From NCBI RefSeq assembly GCF_900156045.1, contig NZ_FTMX01000004.1, positions 124,001 through 188,000 of the forward strand: a DNA stretch of 64,000 bases. The letters run 5' to 3'. Below the pieces are notes generated by a model. It did not search any database. It saw only the letters and a program-made list of their open reading frames with translations, and had not been told where the DNA came from. The translations under genes were made by a program, and so were the position numbers. The stretch's first letter is position 1. Each line of letters opens with the position of its first letter. Source of the DNA: Peribacillus simplex (GTDB taxonomy: Bacteria > Bacillota > Bacilli > Bacillales > DSM-1321). Below are positions 1-9,153 of this stretch, one piece after another.

Positions 1-13
1 GGAGGTATGGAAT

Positions 14-1393
14 ATGGTAATTTCTAAAACCGAGTCGAAAATCGAAAAATTAATTGAATCAGACAAAAAACATTATCTTCATCCAACGACTGTACCTAAA
101 TTGTTTATTGAAAATGGCCCAAAAATAATTTTTCAAGAAGGAAATGGGATCCGTGTAACAGACATTAAAGGTGATACATATATTGATGGCGCTTCCATGC
201 TTTGGAATGTGAATTTAGGACATGGAAACAAGGAACTTGCGCAGGCTTCATATGATCAGATGTCTACTCTTGCTTACAGTTCTTCATTCTATGGCTACTC
301 AAATGAAAAAGCTGTTCGCTTGGCCGAAAAAGTAGTTTCCGTAGCACCTGGTGATTTAAGTGCTATTTTTTTCACATCCGGTGGGTCGGAATCAAACGAT
401 ACGGCTTTTAAACTAGCACGTTTTTATTGGAATTTAAAAGGTCGTCCAACAAAGAAAAAAATCTTATCGATAAGCCGTAGCTACCATGGTGCAACGGTTT
501 CTGCTGGAACAGCAACTGGCATAGATGCTTTCCATAGTTTTGCAGGTTCAAGAGATGCCGATATGGTGAGGGCAAAATCACATTTGACTAATTGTGAGCT
601 TGGCGATAAAAATGATCCGAACTATGAAGGATGCATTCGTGATGTCATCGAAAAAGAAGGAGCGGAAACCATCGCTGCCCTAATCCTTGAACCAATTCAA
701 GGTGCAGGAGGAGTTCACGTTTCTCCTGATGGTTATTTAAAAGCAGTTAAAGCCCTGTGTGAAGAAAATGATATCCTGATGATTTCTGACGAAGTCATTT
801 GTGGATTTGGCCGTACCGGAAAAATGTTCGGTGTCGATAACTGGGACGTTGTGCCTGATATCATGAGTGTAGCAAAAGGGATTACGAGCGGTTATGCCCA
901 GCTTGGCGGCGTTTTGGTTAATAAAGAAATCAGAGATACTATCGTTCAATATGATCAAATTTTAGGTCATGGATTTACTTATAGCGGACATCCAACAGCT
1001 TGTGCCGTTGGATTGAAAACGATTGAAATTCTCGAACGCGACAACATTCTTGATAACGTTAACAAAATGGAGAAAGAGCTGAAGAAAGGGTTTGAATACT
1101 TAACGGATAAACACCGGTATTTCACGAAATCAAGAGCGGTCGGCTTGCTTGCCGGATTTGAGCTTCAGCAGGACCGTGACTTGGATGTACCATTTGCAGA
1201 ATCAGTCAAACCAGCTTCGTTTGTCGTTGATCAGTGCTTCAAACGCAAATTGATTTTAAGAGCTGCAGACTTTGAAAAGGGCAAGGATATTGTTGCCATT
1301 GCTCCGCCGCTTATCATTAATAAACAAGAAATTTCGGAAATGATCAATATCATCGATACAGCAGTGACTGAATTTAATAAAACCATTAAATAA
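14..1393 (+). CDS. class III PLP omega-aminotransferase
   Basis: A 459-residue cytosolic PLP enzyme of the class III (omega-amino acid:pyruvate) family. It moves an amino group from an amine or omega-amino acid to an oxo acid and leaves an aldehyde. The expected landmarks are visible: the SGGSESN phosphate loop near residues 122-128, SYHG near 156-159, ISDEVICGFGRTG with Asp259, and the PLP lysine Lys288 in SVAKGITSGY. Length is normal. GGAGG at the first bases of the window is 8 nt before this ATG. The aldehyde dehydrogenase that follows would oxidise the aldehyde product. The substrate (GABA, beta-alanine, putrescine or taurine-like) cannot be fixed from sequence. Confidence 0.88.
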   Translation: MVISKTESKIEKLIESDKKHYLHPTTVPKLFIENGPKIIFQEGNGIRVTDIKGDTYIDGASMLWNVNLGHGNKELAQASYDQMSTLAYSSSFYGYSNEKAVRLAEKVVSVAPGDLSAIFFTSGGSESNDTAFKLARFYWNLKGRPTKKKILSISRSYHGATVSAGTATGIDAFHSFAGSRDADMVRAKSHLTNCELGDKNDPNYEGCIRDVIEKEGAETIAALILEPIQGAGGVHVSPDGYLKAVKALCEENDILMISDEVICGFGRTGKMFGVDNWDVVPDIMSVAKGITSGYAQLGGVLVNKEIRDTIVQYDQILGHGFTYSGHPTACAVGLKTIEILERDNILDNVNKMEKELKKGFEYLTDKHRYFTKSRAVGLLAGFELQQDRDLDVPFAESVKPASFVVDQCFKRKLILRAADFEKGKDIVAIAPPLIINKQEISEMINIIDTAVTEFNKTIK

Positions 1394-1409
1394 ATGATTG
1401 GATTCATAC

Positions 1410-1457
1410 AACATGCTAGAGAGCTAGAAGGCTTAGCGGCTCGATCTCTGGCATGTT
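1410..1457 (+). terminator. hairpin with U-rich tail between aminotransferase and ALDH
   Basis: A 12-bp stem (AACATGCTAGAG paired with CTCTGGCATGTT, one G-U pair) encloses a 24-base loop and is followed by TTTATTTTTAG. It sits between the aminotransferase stop and the ALDH ribosome binding site. It could reduce read-through or act as an mRNA stability element. It also covers the upstream in-frame ATG at 1453, which argues against that codon as the ALDH start. Confidence 0.5.
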
Positions 1458-1482
1458 TATTTTTAGACTGGAGGAACCAAGA

Positions 1483-2964
1483 ATGGCGAACCAAACACTT
1501 GAAATCAGCAATAAGGTGAGTGAGTTTTTAAAAGGTACGAAAAAGTTGTACATCGATGGAAAATTTGTGGAATCGTGTTCTTCAAAAACCTTTGAAACTA
1601 TTAATCCAGTTACTGAAGAAATATTGGCAACAGTCTATGAAGCGGAAGAAAAAGATATAGATTTGGCAGTTAAGGCAGCAAGGAAAGCATTTGATGAGGG
1701 GCCATGGTCAAAGATGAGTGCCGCTGAAAGAGCAAAGTTCATCTTGAAATTAGCTGACCTTATTGAAAAACATCAAGAAGAGCTGGCACAATTAGATACT
1801 TTGGACAATGGAAAGCCAATAAATGAAACACGGTCCGTCGATGTACCAGGTACGATTGAAACGTTCCGGTATTTTGCTGGTTGGGCGACAAAGAATATGG
1901 GGCAAACAATTCCTGTTTCCGGTCCATTCTTAAACTATACTCGTCACGAACCAGTCGGAGTAGTAGGACAAATTATCCCTTGGAACTACCCTATTAATAT
2001 GGTTTCATGGAAAGTGGCTCCGGCTTTAGCTGCAGGCTGTACGGTTGTTTTGAAGCCCGCTGAACAGACTCCGTTATCGGCACTTTATTTTGCAGAACTT
2101 GTTGAAAAAGCAGGATTTCCTGCAGGAGTTTTTAACATTGTTCCTGGATTCGGTGCGAAAGCCGGTCATGCAATAGTGGATCACCCAGATGTAAATAAAG
2201 TTTCGTTTACCGGCTCGACGCCTATCGGGAAGCAAATAATGAAACAAGCCGCAGATTCAATGAAACGGTTGACGCTGGAGCTTGGGGGAAAGTCGCCTAA
2301 TATCATACTCCCTGATGCGGACCTTTCAAAAGCGATTCCCGGAGTGTTCAACGGCATTATGTTCAACCAAGGAGAAGTTTGCAGTGCGGGGTCGAGAGTA
2401 TACGTTCAGAAGGATCAATTCGATGAAGTTGTTTCCGGTATGGTTTCCCTAGCTGAAAACGTTAAGCTTGGAAATGGATTGGATACAGATACGACGATGG
2501 GGCCTCTTGTTTCTAAAAAACAACAAGACCGCGTGTTTGAATTTATTAACATTGGTAAAGAAGAAGGAGCAAAAGCAGTAACAGGCGGAAGAAAATCGGA
2601 TAAAGGTTTCTTTGTCGAGCCGACTATTTTTATTGATGTAGAAGAGTATATGACGATTGCAAAAGAGGAAATCTTCGGACCAGTCGTCGTTGTCATGCCT
2701 TACGATACGGTGGAAGAAGTCATTGAACGCGCAAACAACTCTCCTTACGGTTTAGGTGCGGGTATCTGGACAGAGAACGTGAAAATGGCACATAAAGTTG
2801 CTAATCAATTAAAATCAGGGAATATCTGGATTAATTGCTATGATGTAATAGACCCTGCCTCTCCTTTCGGGGGATATAAACAGTCGGGATTTGGTAGAGA
2901 TTTAAGTGCCTATGCTTTAGAAAGTTATACCGAGGTGAAGAGTGTTTGGGTAAATTTGGAATGA
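1483..2964 (+). CDS. NAD(P)-dependent aldehyde dehydrogenase
   Basis: A 493-residue ALDH superfamily enzyme of the betaine/phenylacetaldehyde/GABA-aldehyde type that oxidises an aldehyde to an acid. Visible catalytic residues are Asn168 in PWNYP, Glu266 in LELGGKSPN and Cys300 in QGEVCSAGSR. The start is the ATG at 1483 because GGAGG lies 8 nt upstream. The frame is open from 1453, but that ATG is inside a hairpin and has no ribosome binding site. The gene follows the aminotransferase and most likely oxidises its product aldehyde. A hairpin downstream (3144-3172) ends the unit. Confidence 0.9.
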   Translation: MANQTLEISNKVSEFLKGTKKLYIDGKFVESCSSKTFETINPVTEEILATVYEAEEKDIDLAVKAARKAFDEGPWSKMSAAERAKFILKLADLIEKHQEELAQLDTLDNGKPINETRSVDVPGTIETFRYFAGWATKNMGQTIPVSGPFLNYTRHEPVGVVGQIIPWNYPINMVSWKVAPALAAGCTVVLKPAEQTPLSALYFAELVEKAGFPAGVFNIVPGFGAKAGHAIVDHPDVNKVSFTGSTPIGKQIMKQAADSMKRLTLELGGKSPNIILPDADLSKAIPGVFNGIMFNQGEVCSAGSRVYVQKDQFDEVVSGMVSLAENVKLGNGLDTDTTMGPLVSKKQQDRVFEFINIGKEEGAKAVTGGRKSDKGFFVEPTIFIDVEEYMTIAKEEIFGPVVVVMPYDTVEEVIERANNSPYGLGAGIWTENVKMAHKVANQLKSGNIWINCYDVIDPASPFGGYKQSGFGRDLSAYALESYTEVKSVWVNLE

Positions 2965-3143
2965 ATATAGTTTGTGGTGAAATCACTATCAAGCCGTATT
3001 TAAATATATCTATCACATAGGAATAAAGATATAAAAGAAAACCAGTTTACAGATTTGTTTTTTGCTTGGGGATCTATATTTACAGTCATCGGTTTTTAAA
3101 GGAAAAATTGCTTATAGCGAAGACCTATTATGACAACAAAGGC

Positions 3144-3176
3144 GCCGGAGCTTGTGGGATTTTGGCTCCGGCTTTA
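3144..3176. terminator. terminator between ALDH and hmgA (convergent genes)
   Basis: A perfect 8-bp GC-rich stem, GCCGGAGC with GCTCCGGC, is followed by TTTATTTC on the plus strand. It lies between the ends of the converging ALDH and hmgA genes, so it best serves the plus-strand ALDH transcript; the minus-strand tail is less U-rich. Confidence 0.65.
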
Positions 3177-3219
3177 TTTCATGAATGATATAGAGATGAA
3201 CTGATCGAAAACACAGTTA

Positions 3220-4377
3220 TTATTTTGGCAGCCAGCTGCTCATATACGCATCATCTTCTATAGCGTGTGCTTCTTTTACGATATACAGCGGACGGAATGT
3301 ATCGACCATGACTGCTAATTCACGCGTTTCTTTTTTACCGATACTTGCTTCAATTTTACCTGGATGCGGACCATGAGGTAAGCCGCTTGGATGAAGGGTA
3401 ATCGATCCGGTTTCGATGCCGCGGCGGCTCATGAAGTCTCCATCCACATAATATAGCACTTCATCACTTTCCACATTGCTGTGGACATAAGGAGCAGGGA
3501 TGGCTTCTGGGTGATAGTCATACATACGTGGTACAAATGAACATACAACATAATTATGTGCTTCAAACGTCTGATGAACTGGCGGTGGCTGATGAACACG
3601 TCCGGTTATTGGTTCAAAATCATGAATGCTGAACGCATAAGGGAAGAGGTAACCATCCCATCCAACCGCATCAAGCGGATGAAAATCATACGTATAGGAT
3701 GTGATCATGCCTTGTGCACGCACTCTGATTTCATATTCTCCTTTTTCATCTTTAGGCTCCAATTTTTCTGGTGTCCGGAAATCACGCTCACAATATGGCG
3801 AGTGCTCAAGAAGTTGGCCAAACTCATTACGATAGCGTTTTGGTGGTACAATTGATGAATTCGATTCAAGGATGAAAAATCGAGCTTCTTCTGATTCCAA
3901 GACTACGCGATACGTGGTGCCAATCGGAATGATGAGATAGTCACCTGGCCAAAAGCTTAGTTCACCGAAAATACTTTCGATTTTGCCTCTTCCTTCATGG
4001 ACAAACAACATTTCATCACCCTCACCGTTTCGATAAAAGTAATCCATTTGCTGGTTAGGGCGAGCAACGCCAAGTGCAACATCATCGTTTGCCATGAAAA
4101 TTTTGCGAGCTTCAAGAAAATCGCCGCCAACATCCGTATTCCATGTCCGGAAATGACGATGTTTTAATGCATCTTTTTCTTCATATTCATAACGAACATC
4201 ACGAATTTTTTGTGCTTTTTTTACTTGTGTTGGTTGATTGATATGATAAATGAGTGACTGAATACTCGAGAAACCTTTCGTACCCATCAATTGCTCATAA
4301 TATATGCTTCCGTCCTCCTGGCGAAACTGAGTATGACGTTTATGGGGAATGCGGCCCATTTTAACATAATGTGTCAT
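3220..4377 (-). CDS. hmgA: homogentisate 1,2-dioxygenase
   Basis: A 385-residue cupin-fold Fe(II) ring-cleaving dioxygenase. It converts homogentisate to maleylacetoacetate in tyrosine/phenylalanine breakdown. C-terminal metal-site motifs are visible (HSNVESDEVLYYVDGDF and LHPSGLPHGPHPG), and an N-terminal cupin half holds FVHEGRGKIESIFG. It is the shorter Bacillus type, below the roughly 430-440 residues of animal and proteobacterial forms. AAGGAG lies 8 nt before the ATG. It is the last gene of the minus-strand operon hppD - 6661..5720 - fahA - hmgA, 50 bp after fahA. Confidence 0.93.
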   Translation of the reverse strand: MTHYVKMGRIPHKRHTQFRQEDGSIYYEQLMGTKGFSSIQSLIYHINQPTQVKKAQKIRDVRYEYEEKDALKHRHFRTWNTDVGGDFLEARKIFMANDDVALGVARPNQQMDYFYRNGEGDEMLFVHEGRGKIESIFGELSFWPGDYLIIPIGTTYRVVLESEEARFFILESNSSIVPPKRYRNEFGQLLEHSPYCERDFRTPEKLEPKDEKGEYEIRVRAQGMITSYTYDFHPLDAVGWDGYLFPYAFSIHDFEPITGRVHQPPPVHQTFEAHNYVVCSFVPRMYDYHPEAIPAPYVHSNVESDEVLYYVDGDFMSRRGIETGSITLHPSGLPHGPHPGKIEASIGKKETRELAVMVDTFRPLYIVKEAHAIEDDAYMSSWLPK

Positions 4378-4427
4378 TGCCTAAACTCCTTCCATGTAGC
4401 AGTCTTTTACATTTAGTATATTAGTTG

Positions 4428-5723
4428 CTAAATCTTCATTTTTTGATTGCCTAAAATCTGTGCCTCCGAAAGGGCTGGTAAAACTTGACCGCTTACTTGA
4501 CCAAATCCAATTCGATACCCATCTCCTTGACACCACCCGCTGATAGTCAACTTGTCCCCATCTTCAATCCAGCTTCGTTCACCGCCGTCGTTAAGTTGAA
4601 GCGGTTCTGTGCCGCGCCAAGAAAGTTCAAGGAGGCTGCCTCGTTCTTCACGGCTTGGACCGCTGATAGTTCCAGATCCATGCATGTCACCAGGACGGAT
4701 ATTACAGCCTGTAATGGTATGGTGAGCGACTTGCTGAGCGATTGACCAATACATATAGCTAAAGTTGGTATTCGTAATTCTGGTTGCTTGTTCTGTATTT
4801 TCTGGTGCCAAATGAACTTCAAGGTTAATATTAAATGCTCCATCTTTTGTTTGCTGCAAGTAGGGAAACGGCTCTGGATCCTGTTGCGGTCCAGCAGTAC
4901 GGAAAGGTTCCAGCGCTTCTAGCGGCACAACCCATGGCGAAATGGATGTTGCAAAGCTTTTTGAAAGAAAAGGGCCAAGAGGCTGGTACTCCCATGCTTG
5001 GATATCACGTGCACTCCAGTCATTTACGAGTACGAGCCCGAAAACATGATTTTCTGCCTGATTAACTGGAATTGGTTCTCCAAGAGGGTTGCCAGTTCCA
5101 ATAAACCAGCCCATTTCAAGTTCGAAATCAAGCTGTATAGATGGACCAAATACTGGATAATCTGCACCCGTTGGTTTGCGTTGTCCCGAAGGGCGACGCA
5201 CATGGGTACCACTTGGTACGATGGAACTGGCACGTCCATGGTAACCAATCGGCAAGTGTGTCCAGTTTGACATGAGGGCATTGTCTTTCCCTCTGAAAAT
5301 TGTACCCACATTGGTCGCATGCTCTCTTGAGGCATAGAAATCTGTATAGTCTCCAATATCTGCAGGAAGAAGCATCTCTACATCTGTCAATGGGTGAAAC
5401 GCTTTCAAACGAAGCTCTTCATTATCTCGTAAATCAGGCGTTTTCGAATCCAAAAGGTATTGAAGTTTGTTACGTACAGCAGTCCAGACAGGACGGCCAA
5501 GTGACATAAATTGATTAAGAGAGGAAGAGGAAAAAACTTTTTTTTCTTCTGCACCGGTCCCACTTAGCAATCCAACTTCATCGATTACAGATAAATCAAG
5601 AACATAATCACCGATGGCTGTACCGGCACGGGGACTTTGCCCTTTTTTTTGGAAAATGCCGTATGGCAAGTTTTGAATTGGAAAATGTGATTCTGGTGTT
5701 GTCTCAATAAAGGAATGTTTCAT
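4428..5723 (-). CDS. fahA: fumarylacetoacetase
   Basis: A 431-residue enzyme that hydrolyses fumarylacetoacetate to fumarate and acetoacetate, the last step of tyrosine catabolism. It has the two-domain layout: a small N-terminal SH3-like domain (about 1-120), then the FAH hydrolase domain. The DFYASREHATNVG segment carries the catalytic His, followed by LPIGYHGRASS, and metal ligands occur in the LDFELEMGWFIG region. The ATG overlaps the stop of the preceding gene by 4 nt (ATGA), so the two are translationally coupled. Confidence 0.95.
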   Translation of the reverse strand: MKHSFIETTPESHFPIQNLPYGIFQKKGQSPRAGTAIGDYVLDLSVIDEVGLLSGTGAEEKKVFSSSSLNQFMSLGRPVWTAVRNKLQYLLDSKTPDLRDNEELRLKAFHPLTDVEMLLPADIGDYTDFYASREHATNVGTIFRGKDNALMSNWTHLPIGYHGRASSIVPSGTHVRRPSGQRKPTGADYPVFGPSIQLDFELEMGWFIGTGNPLGEPIPVNQAENHVFGLVLVNDWSARDIQAWEYQPLGPFLSKSFATSISPWVVPLEALEPFRTAGPQQDPEPFPYLQQTKDGAFNINLEVHLAPENTEQATRITNTNFSYMYWSIAQQVAHHTITGCNIRPGDMHGSGTISGPSREERGSLLELSWRGTEPLQLNDGGERSWIEDGDKLTISGWCQGDGYRIGFGQVSGQVLPALSEAQILGNQKMKI

Positions 5724-6661
5724 CGTACTGCCTCCCCATGAAAAATAGTTAGCTCTCCTAGTTCTTCCTGAGGCTCATTAAAGCTGCAGCTTCCATATGA
5801 AGCTGCAAAGAAACTGCGCGCTTTGAAGATATCGGCCGAACTGACAGTAAAATCGCGCCAGGAAAGCGAGTCTGTTGTAAATGAAAAATTTGTTGGGTCT
5901 TCATCAAGCAAAATGGCTTGAATGGTTGCTGTATTGACAGAACGGCTATATGCCAAAATAGAAGCGGTAAATACGTTAACAAAACCATGCATACGTGTTT
6001 CCACTTCCGTTCGGTACTGGCGAATCGGATGGTGCAGTCCTGCTGTGAATTTAAGTGCCAGTTCTCGTTTCTGGCATTCGTGTATAACGAATGCGGCTTG
6101 TTTGACAGAAGGAAACAAATTAGCCGCGATTCCACCCATGCGCATTTTGATACCTATACGTTTCAGAGATTTTTGATTAATCGAATGGATGGTTTCCAAT
6201 GTATTTAGAAGTTGATCATTCGTTCCTGTCATTTCACAATAAATGGGATAACTCCCTGTTCGTTTTTCAAGATTCTCTAAGAAGGAAGAATTAATCTGTG
6301 GTGGAAGCGGAAACTCGATTGCTTCTATGGTTCCCGCGGTTTTATATGTTTCTAAAAAAAGTCGGATAGCTTCCATTTCGGTTTCGATTTCTTCGGATTT
6401 CGTTAAAATTACAGATAACCTAAGTGGATATTGATCATTAAACTGGGCTTTAAATGGTATAAGTTCACCCAATCGTGAAGCAGGAATAACAAACGGGCCG
6501 AGCATCCAGCTGTCCGATTCATGGATGTATGCATGGAAATTTGAAATAGCTTTTGGAAGCGGAAGCGCGGCCGGTGGAAATAGACCTGCATAATCTATAA
6601 GTTCGGTCATAAAATGACTGACCGCTTCTTCCCTCCACTTAACATTTACTTTAGTTAACAA
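5720..6661 (-). CDS. conserved protein of unknown function in the homogentisate operon
   Basis: A 313-residue soluble protein with no signal peptide or membrane segment. I recognise the family as widespread but uncharacterised. Conserved-looking blocks are IDYAGLFPPAALPLPKAI near the N terminus, FVIPASRLGEL, KFTAGLHHPIR, MHGFVNVFTASILAY and GSCSFNEPQEELGEL at the C terminus; the alternating strand/helix pattern suggests a TIM-barrel-like fold (inference). The start is TTG at 6661, 10 nt after AGGAGG. It lies between hppD and fahA and overlaps fahA by 4 nt. Its job should therefore be in homogentisate breakdown, possibly the maleylacetoacetate isomerase step, for which no known enzyme is seen here. 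Confidence 0.85.
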   Translation of the reverse strand: MLTKVNVKWREEAVSHFMTELIDYAGLFPPAALPLPKAISNFHAYIHESDSWMLGPFVIPASRLGELIPFKAQFNDQYPLRLSVILTKSEEIETEMEAIRLFLETYKTAGTIEAIEFPLPPQINSSFLENLEKRTGSYPIYCEMTGTNDQLLNTLETIHSINQKSLKRIGIKMRMGGIAANLFPSVKQAAFVIHECQKRELALKFTAGLHHPIRQYRTEVETRMHGFVNVFTASILAYSRSVNTATIQAILLDEDPTNFSFTTDSLSWRDFTVSSADIFKARSFFAASYGSCSFNEPQEELGELTIFHGEAVR

Positions 6662-6724
6662 CTACCTCACACCTCCTATTAAAGGAGGCCATACCGTGAG
6701 AGACAACGGTATGACCGTTCCAAA

Positions 6725-7846
6725 TCAAATATTTCCGCGAAGTTCTTGCTCACGTTCAATCGATTCAAACAATGCTTTAAAGTTCCCGTCGCCGAATCCA
6801 AGTGCACCTTTACGCTGAATGACTTCGATAAACAGCGTTGGACGATCAACAAGTGGTTTAGTGAAGATTTGTAGCAAGTAGCCTTCATCATCACGATCAA
6901 CCAAAATATTAAGTTCTTGAAGTCGTTTCACATCTTCATCAATATTTCCTACACGATCGGCAAGTTCTTTATAATAAGTCTCAGGGGTATTTAAAAATTC
7001 CACACCATTTTCTTTGAGGGCAGCCACCGTCCCGATGATATCGTTTGTCAAAAGGGCAAGATGCTGAACACCTGGTCCATTATAGTAATCTAGGTATTCT
7101 TGAATTTGAGACTTTCGCTTTCCTTCCGCAGGCTCATTAATTGGGAACTTAATGCGTCCTGTTCCATTCATCATGACTTTTGACATCAAAGCAGAGTACT
7201 CGGTCGAAATGTCTTCATCATCAAAATGCTTGAGTACTGTAAAACCGAATGCATTTTCATAATAGTTTGTCCATTCTTCCATAACTTCCACATTACCAAC
7301 AAGGTGGTCAACACCAATTAAACCGGTTGGTTGAGATTTAAATGTGTCCTCGCGAGCTTCGAACCCTGGCATAAATACGCCTTTATAATCGATTGGTTCA
7401 ATAAGCGTATGAATTGTATCCCCATATGTACCTAGAATCGCTTTTTTCACCTTGCCGTTTTCATCTTCTTCCACCCATGGTTCCCGAAGAGCGATGCCAC
7501 CTCGTTCTATCGCACCCGCAAATGTTTTATCCAGATCTTTTACGAGGAGGGCGATATCTTTTACACCCTCGCCATGAAGTTTAATAAACTCGGCAACGTC
7601 TGTATCGTCTGATAAGGTGCCTGTTAAAATCAATCGGATAGCACCCTGTTCCATCACGTAAGATACACGGTCACGGGAACCTGTTTCTAATCCTTTATAT
7701 GCTACAAGTTTGAAACCGAAAGATTTTGCATAGTAATAAGCTGCCAGCTTTGCGTTTCCTGTATAGATTTCTACGTAATGAACATTCTTTACCGGGAACA
7801 ATTCTTCTTTTTTTGCTTTAGGTGATGCTACCATTTTTTCTGACAT
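6725..7846 (-). CDS. hppD: 4-hydroxyphenylpyruvate dioxygenase
   Basis: A 373-residue Fe(II) dioxygenase of the vicinal-oxygen-chelate fold. It converts 4-hydroxyphenylpyruvate to homogentisate. Two VOC halves are visible, and the likely iron ligands are His in GVDHLVG, His in GVQHLALLTND and Glu in LFIEVIQRKG. The ATG at 7846 is preferred because AAGGAG lies 8 nt upstream; an in-frame GTG at 7855 abuts the ribosome binding site. It is the first gene of the tyrosine operon and sets its promoter region at about 7850-8080. Confidence 0.95.
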   Translation of the reverse strand: MSEKMVASPKAKKEELFPVKNVHYVEIYTGNAKLAAYYYAKSFGFKLVAYKGLETGSRDRVSYVMEQGAIRLILTGTLSDDTDVAEFIKLHGEGVKDIALLVKDLDKTFAGAIERGGIALREPWVEEDENGKVKKAILGTYGDTIHTLIEPIDYKGVFMPGFEAREDTFKSQPTGLIGVDHLVGNVEVMEEWTNYYENAFGFTVLKHFDDEDISTEYSALMSKVMMNGTGRIKFPINEPAEGKRKSQIQEYLDYYNGPGVQHLALLTNDIIGTVAALKENGVEFLNTPETYYKELADRVGNIDEDVKRLQELNILVDRDDEGYLLQIFTKPLVDRPTLFIEVIQRKGALGFGDGNFKALFESIEREQELRGNI

Positions 7847-7943
7847 TTTAACCACTCCTTTATCATTTTTAACTTTTAAGAAACAGAATTTTCGAAATTC
7901 GGATTCTGTAATGTTTCACATCTTAATCTATAAAAATCCAACG

Positions 7944-7978
7944 CGCAAATATGTGTTTTAACGCGTTTAGTATTTGCG
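7944..7978. promoter_or_regulatory. inverted repeat upstream of hppD
   Basis: Perfect 8-bp arms CGCAAATA and TATTTGCG are separated by 19 bases that contain the palindrome AACGCGTT (7960-7967). The site is about 100 bp upstream of the hppD start and about 110 bp upstream of the divergent DUF1450 gene. It is a candidate operator for the tyrosine operon; no local regulator gene is adjacent. Confidence 0.4.
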
Positions 7979-8087
7979 GCATCAGTCTTTTAAACCGTTA
8001 AAGCGAGTATGCGTTTGAGTGTACTCTTGCAAACATTTGGTTAATCCAATTAAAATGTTGGCAACAAAAACTGAAGGGGAGTTAACC

Positions 8088-8333
8088 ATGAAAATTAACG
8101 TAAAGTTCTGTCCATGTAATTTCGAAGACGAGTTGGAAACTATAAAGGGAAAATTAATTGAGCGCAGCGACTTGGAGGTTATTGAGGATAAGTGCTTGTT
8201 ATATTGCGGTCAATGTTTGATGGACCCATTTGCACTTATAAATGGTGAAAATATTGTTGCTGACGATCCGGATGAACTTTATAAAAAAATCAATCAATAT
8301 GTGGCTAGCATTAAACCAAGGGAAACTGTGTAA
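8088..8333 (+). CDS. DUF1450 (YuzB-like) small protein
   Basis: An 81-residue protein of the DUF1450/YuzB family, function unknown. It has cysteines in FCPCNF (residues 7 and 9) and CLLYCGQC, followed by the family's usual FALINGE segment. The paired cysteines suggest a metal or thioredoxin-like fold (inference). The start is ATG 8088, with AGGGGAG 6 nt upstream; the longer frame from 8019 has no ribosome binding site. It is divergent from hppD and probably stands alone. Confidence 0.75.
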   Translation: MKINVKFCPCNFEDELETIKGKLIERSDLEVIEDKCLLYCGQCLMDPFALINGENIVADDPDELYKKINQYVASIKPRETV

Positions 8334-8453
8334 AACGAAGAATAAAAAAATTTTTTGATAGATGTTTTGATCGAGAATTGTATTTTTAGGGTTGTTACCA
8401 TCCGCAAACTTGAGGCCTTCAGAAGGGATCTATGTATGATAAAATATAAGTAT

Positions 8454-8482
8454 GCCCTACTCCAAATTGATGATAGTAGGGC
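8454..8482 (+). terminator. hairpin upstream of the proteasome-like gene
   Basis: A perfect 8-bp stem (GCCCTACT with AGTAGGGC) and 13-base loop are followed by CTTATTTTTATT. It ends 30 nt before the next ATG. It may terminate the DUF1450 transcript or sit in the 5' leader of the next gene as a control element. Confidence 0.5.
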
Positions 8483-8511
8483 CTTATTTTTATTCTGAAG
8501 GGAATTTAATT

Positions 8512-9153
8512 ATGACTGCATTAATTGGTAAAAAGTTCGAAAATGGTGTTTTTATCATGGCTGATAAAAGAATAACCTACAGAGGGACTGAAAACTTTAG
8601 TGATGATGAAAAAAAAGTAATAGCATTAAATCAAAATGTGATCTTTGCCTTTGCGGGTGTTAAAAATATCATCGATATATGTATGGAAGAACTAAAAATG
8701 TTTTCACTTGGAACAATTTCAATTGAAGAAATCGAGGCTCAATCACAAAGAATGTTTAGAAATTCATTGGAGATATTCAAGAAGTTATATCCTGAACAAG
8801 ATTATGCAACTGTTTATATATTGGCAGGGGTTACAGCTGATGGTATACCTCGTGTCACTTACTTCTCTTCAGATGATGATTTTCAAAAAAGCAATCCTCT
8901 CGACTTTTTTTATAAAACGTTTCCGAATACAGAAATGATGTACCTTGGGAATTATTTAATAAATAAAGTGGATGACACCAGAACAGATATGAGTTATTTT
9001 ATCAATAAATTTTCTTCAGCCATCCGTCAGATAAACAATGAAAAGGTCAGTAAGGCTACGTATTCTTTATTCTTAACCAAAAATGGCTTATTTGAGATAG
9101 ACGTTGATGAGGATGGAATTATTAAGGTTGACCATATGAATCTTGATTGTTAA
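8512..9153 (+). CDS. stand-alone proteasome-like Ntn hydrolase
   Basis: A 213-residue protein with the N-terminal signature of 20S proteasome beta subunits and HslV. After removal of the initiator Met the chain begins with Thr, and Asp17 (IMADKR) and Lys33 (DDEKKV) then fall at the canonical spacing of the Thr1/Asp17/Lys33 catalytic set. FAFAGVKN corresponds to the usual AGV/AGS turn. There is no propeptide if the ATG at 8512 (GAAGGGA 9 nt upstream) is used; a longer frame from 8452 runs through a hairpin. It is distinct from hslV, since no hslU is adjacent. Peptidase or amidase activity is inferred, and the substrate is unknown. Confidence 0.75.
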   Translation: MTALIGKKFENGVFIMADKRITYRGTENFSDDEKKVIALNQNVIFAFAGVKNIIDICMEELKMFSLGTISIEEIEAQSQRMFRNSLEIFKKLYPEQDYATVYILAGVTADGIPRVTYFSSDDDFQKSNPLDFFYKTFPNTEMMYLGNYLINKVDDTRTDMSYFINKFSSAIRQINNEKVSKATYSLFLTKNGLFEIDVDEDGIIKVDHMNLDC

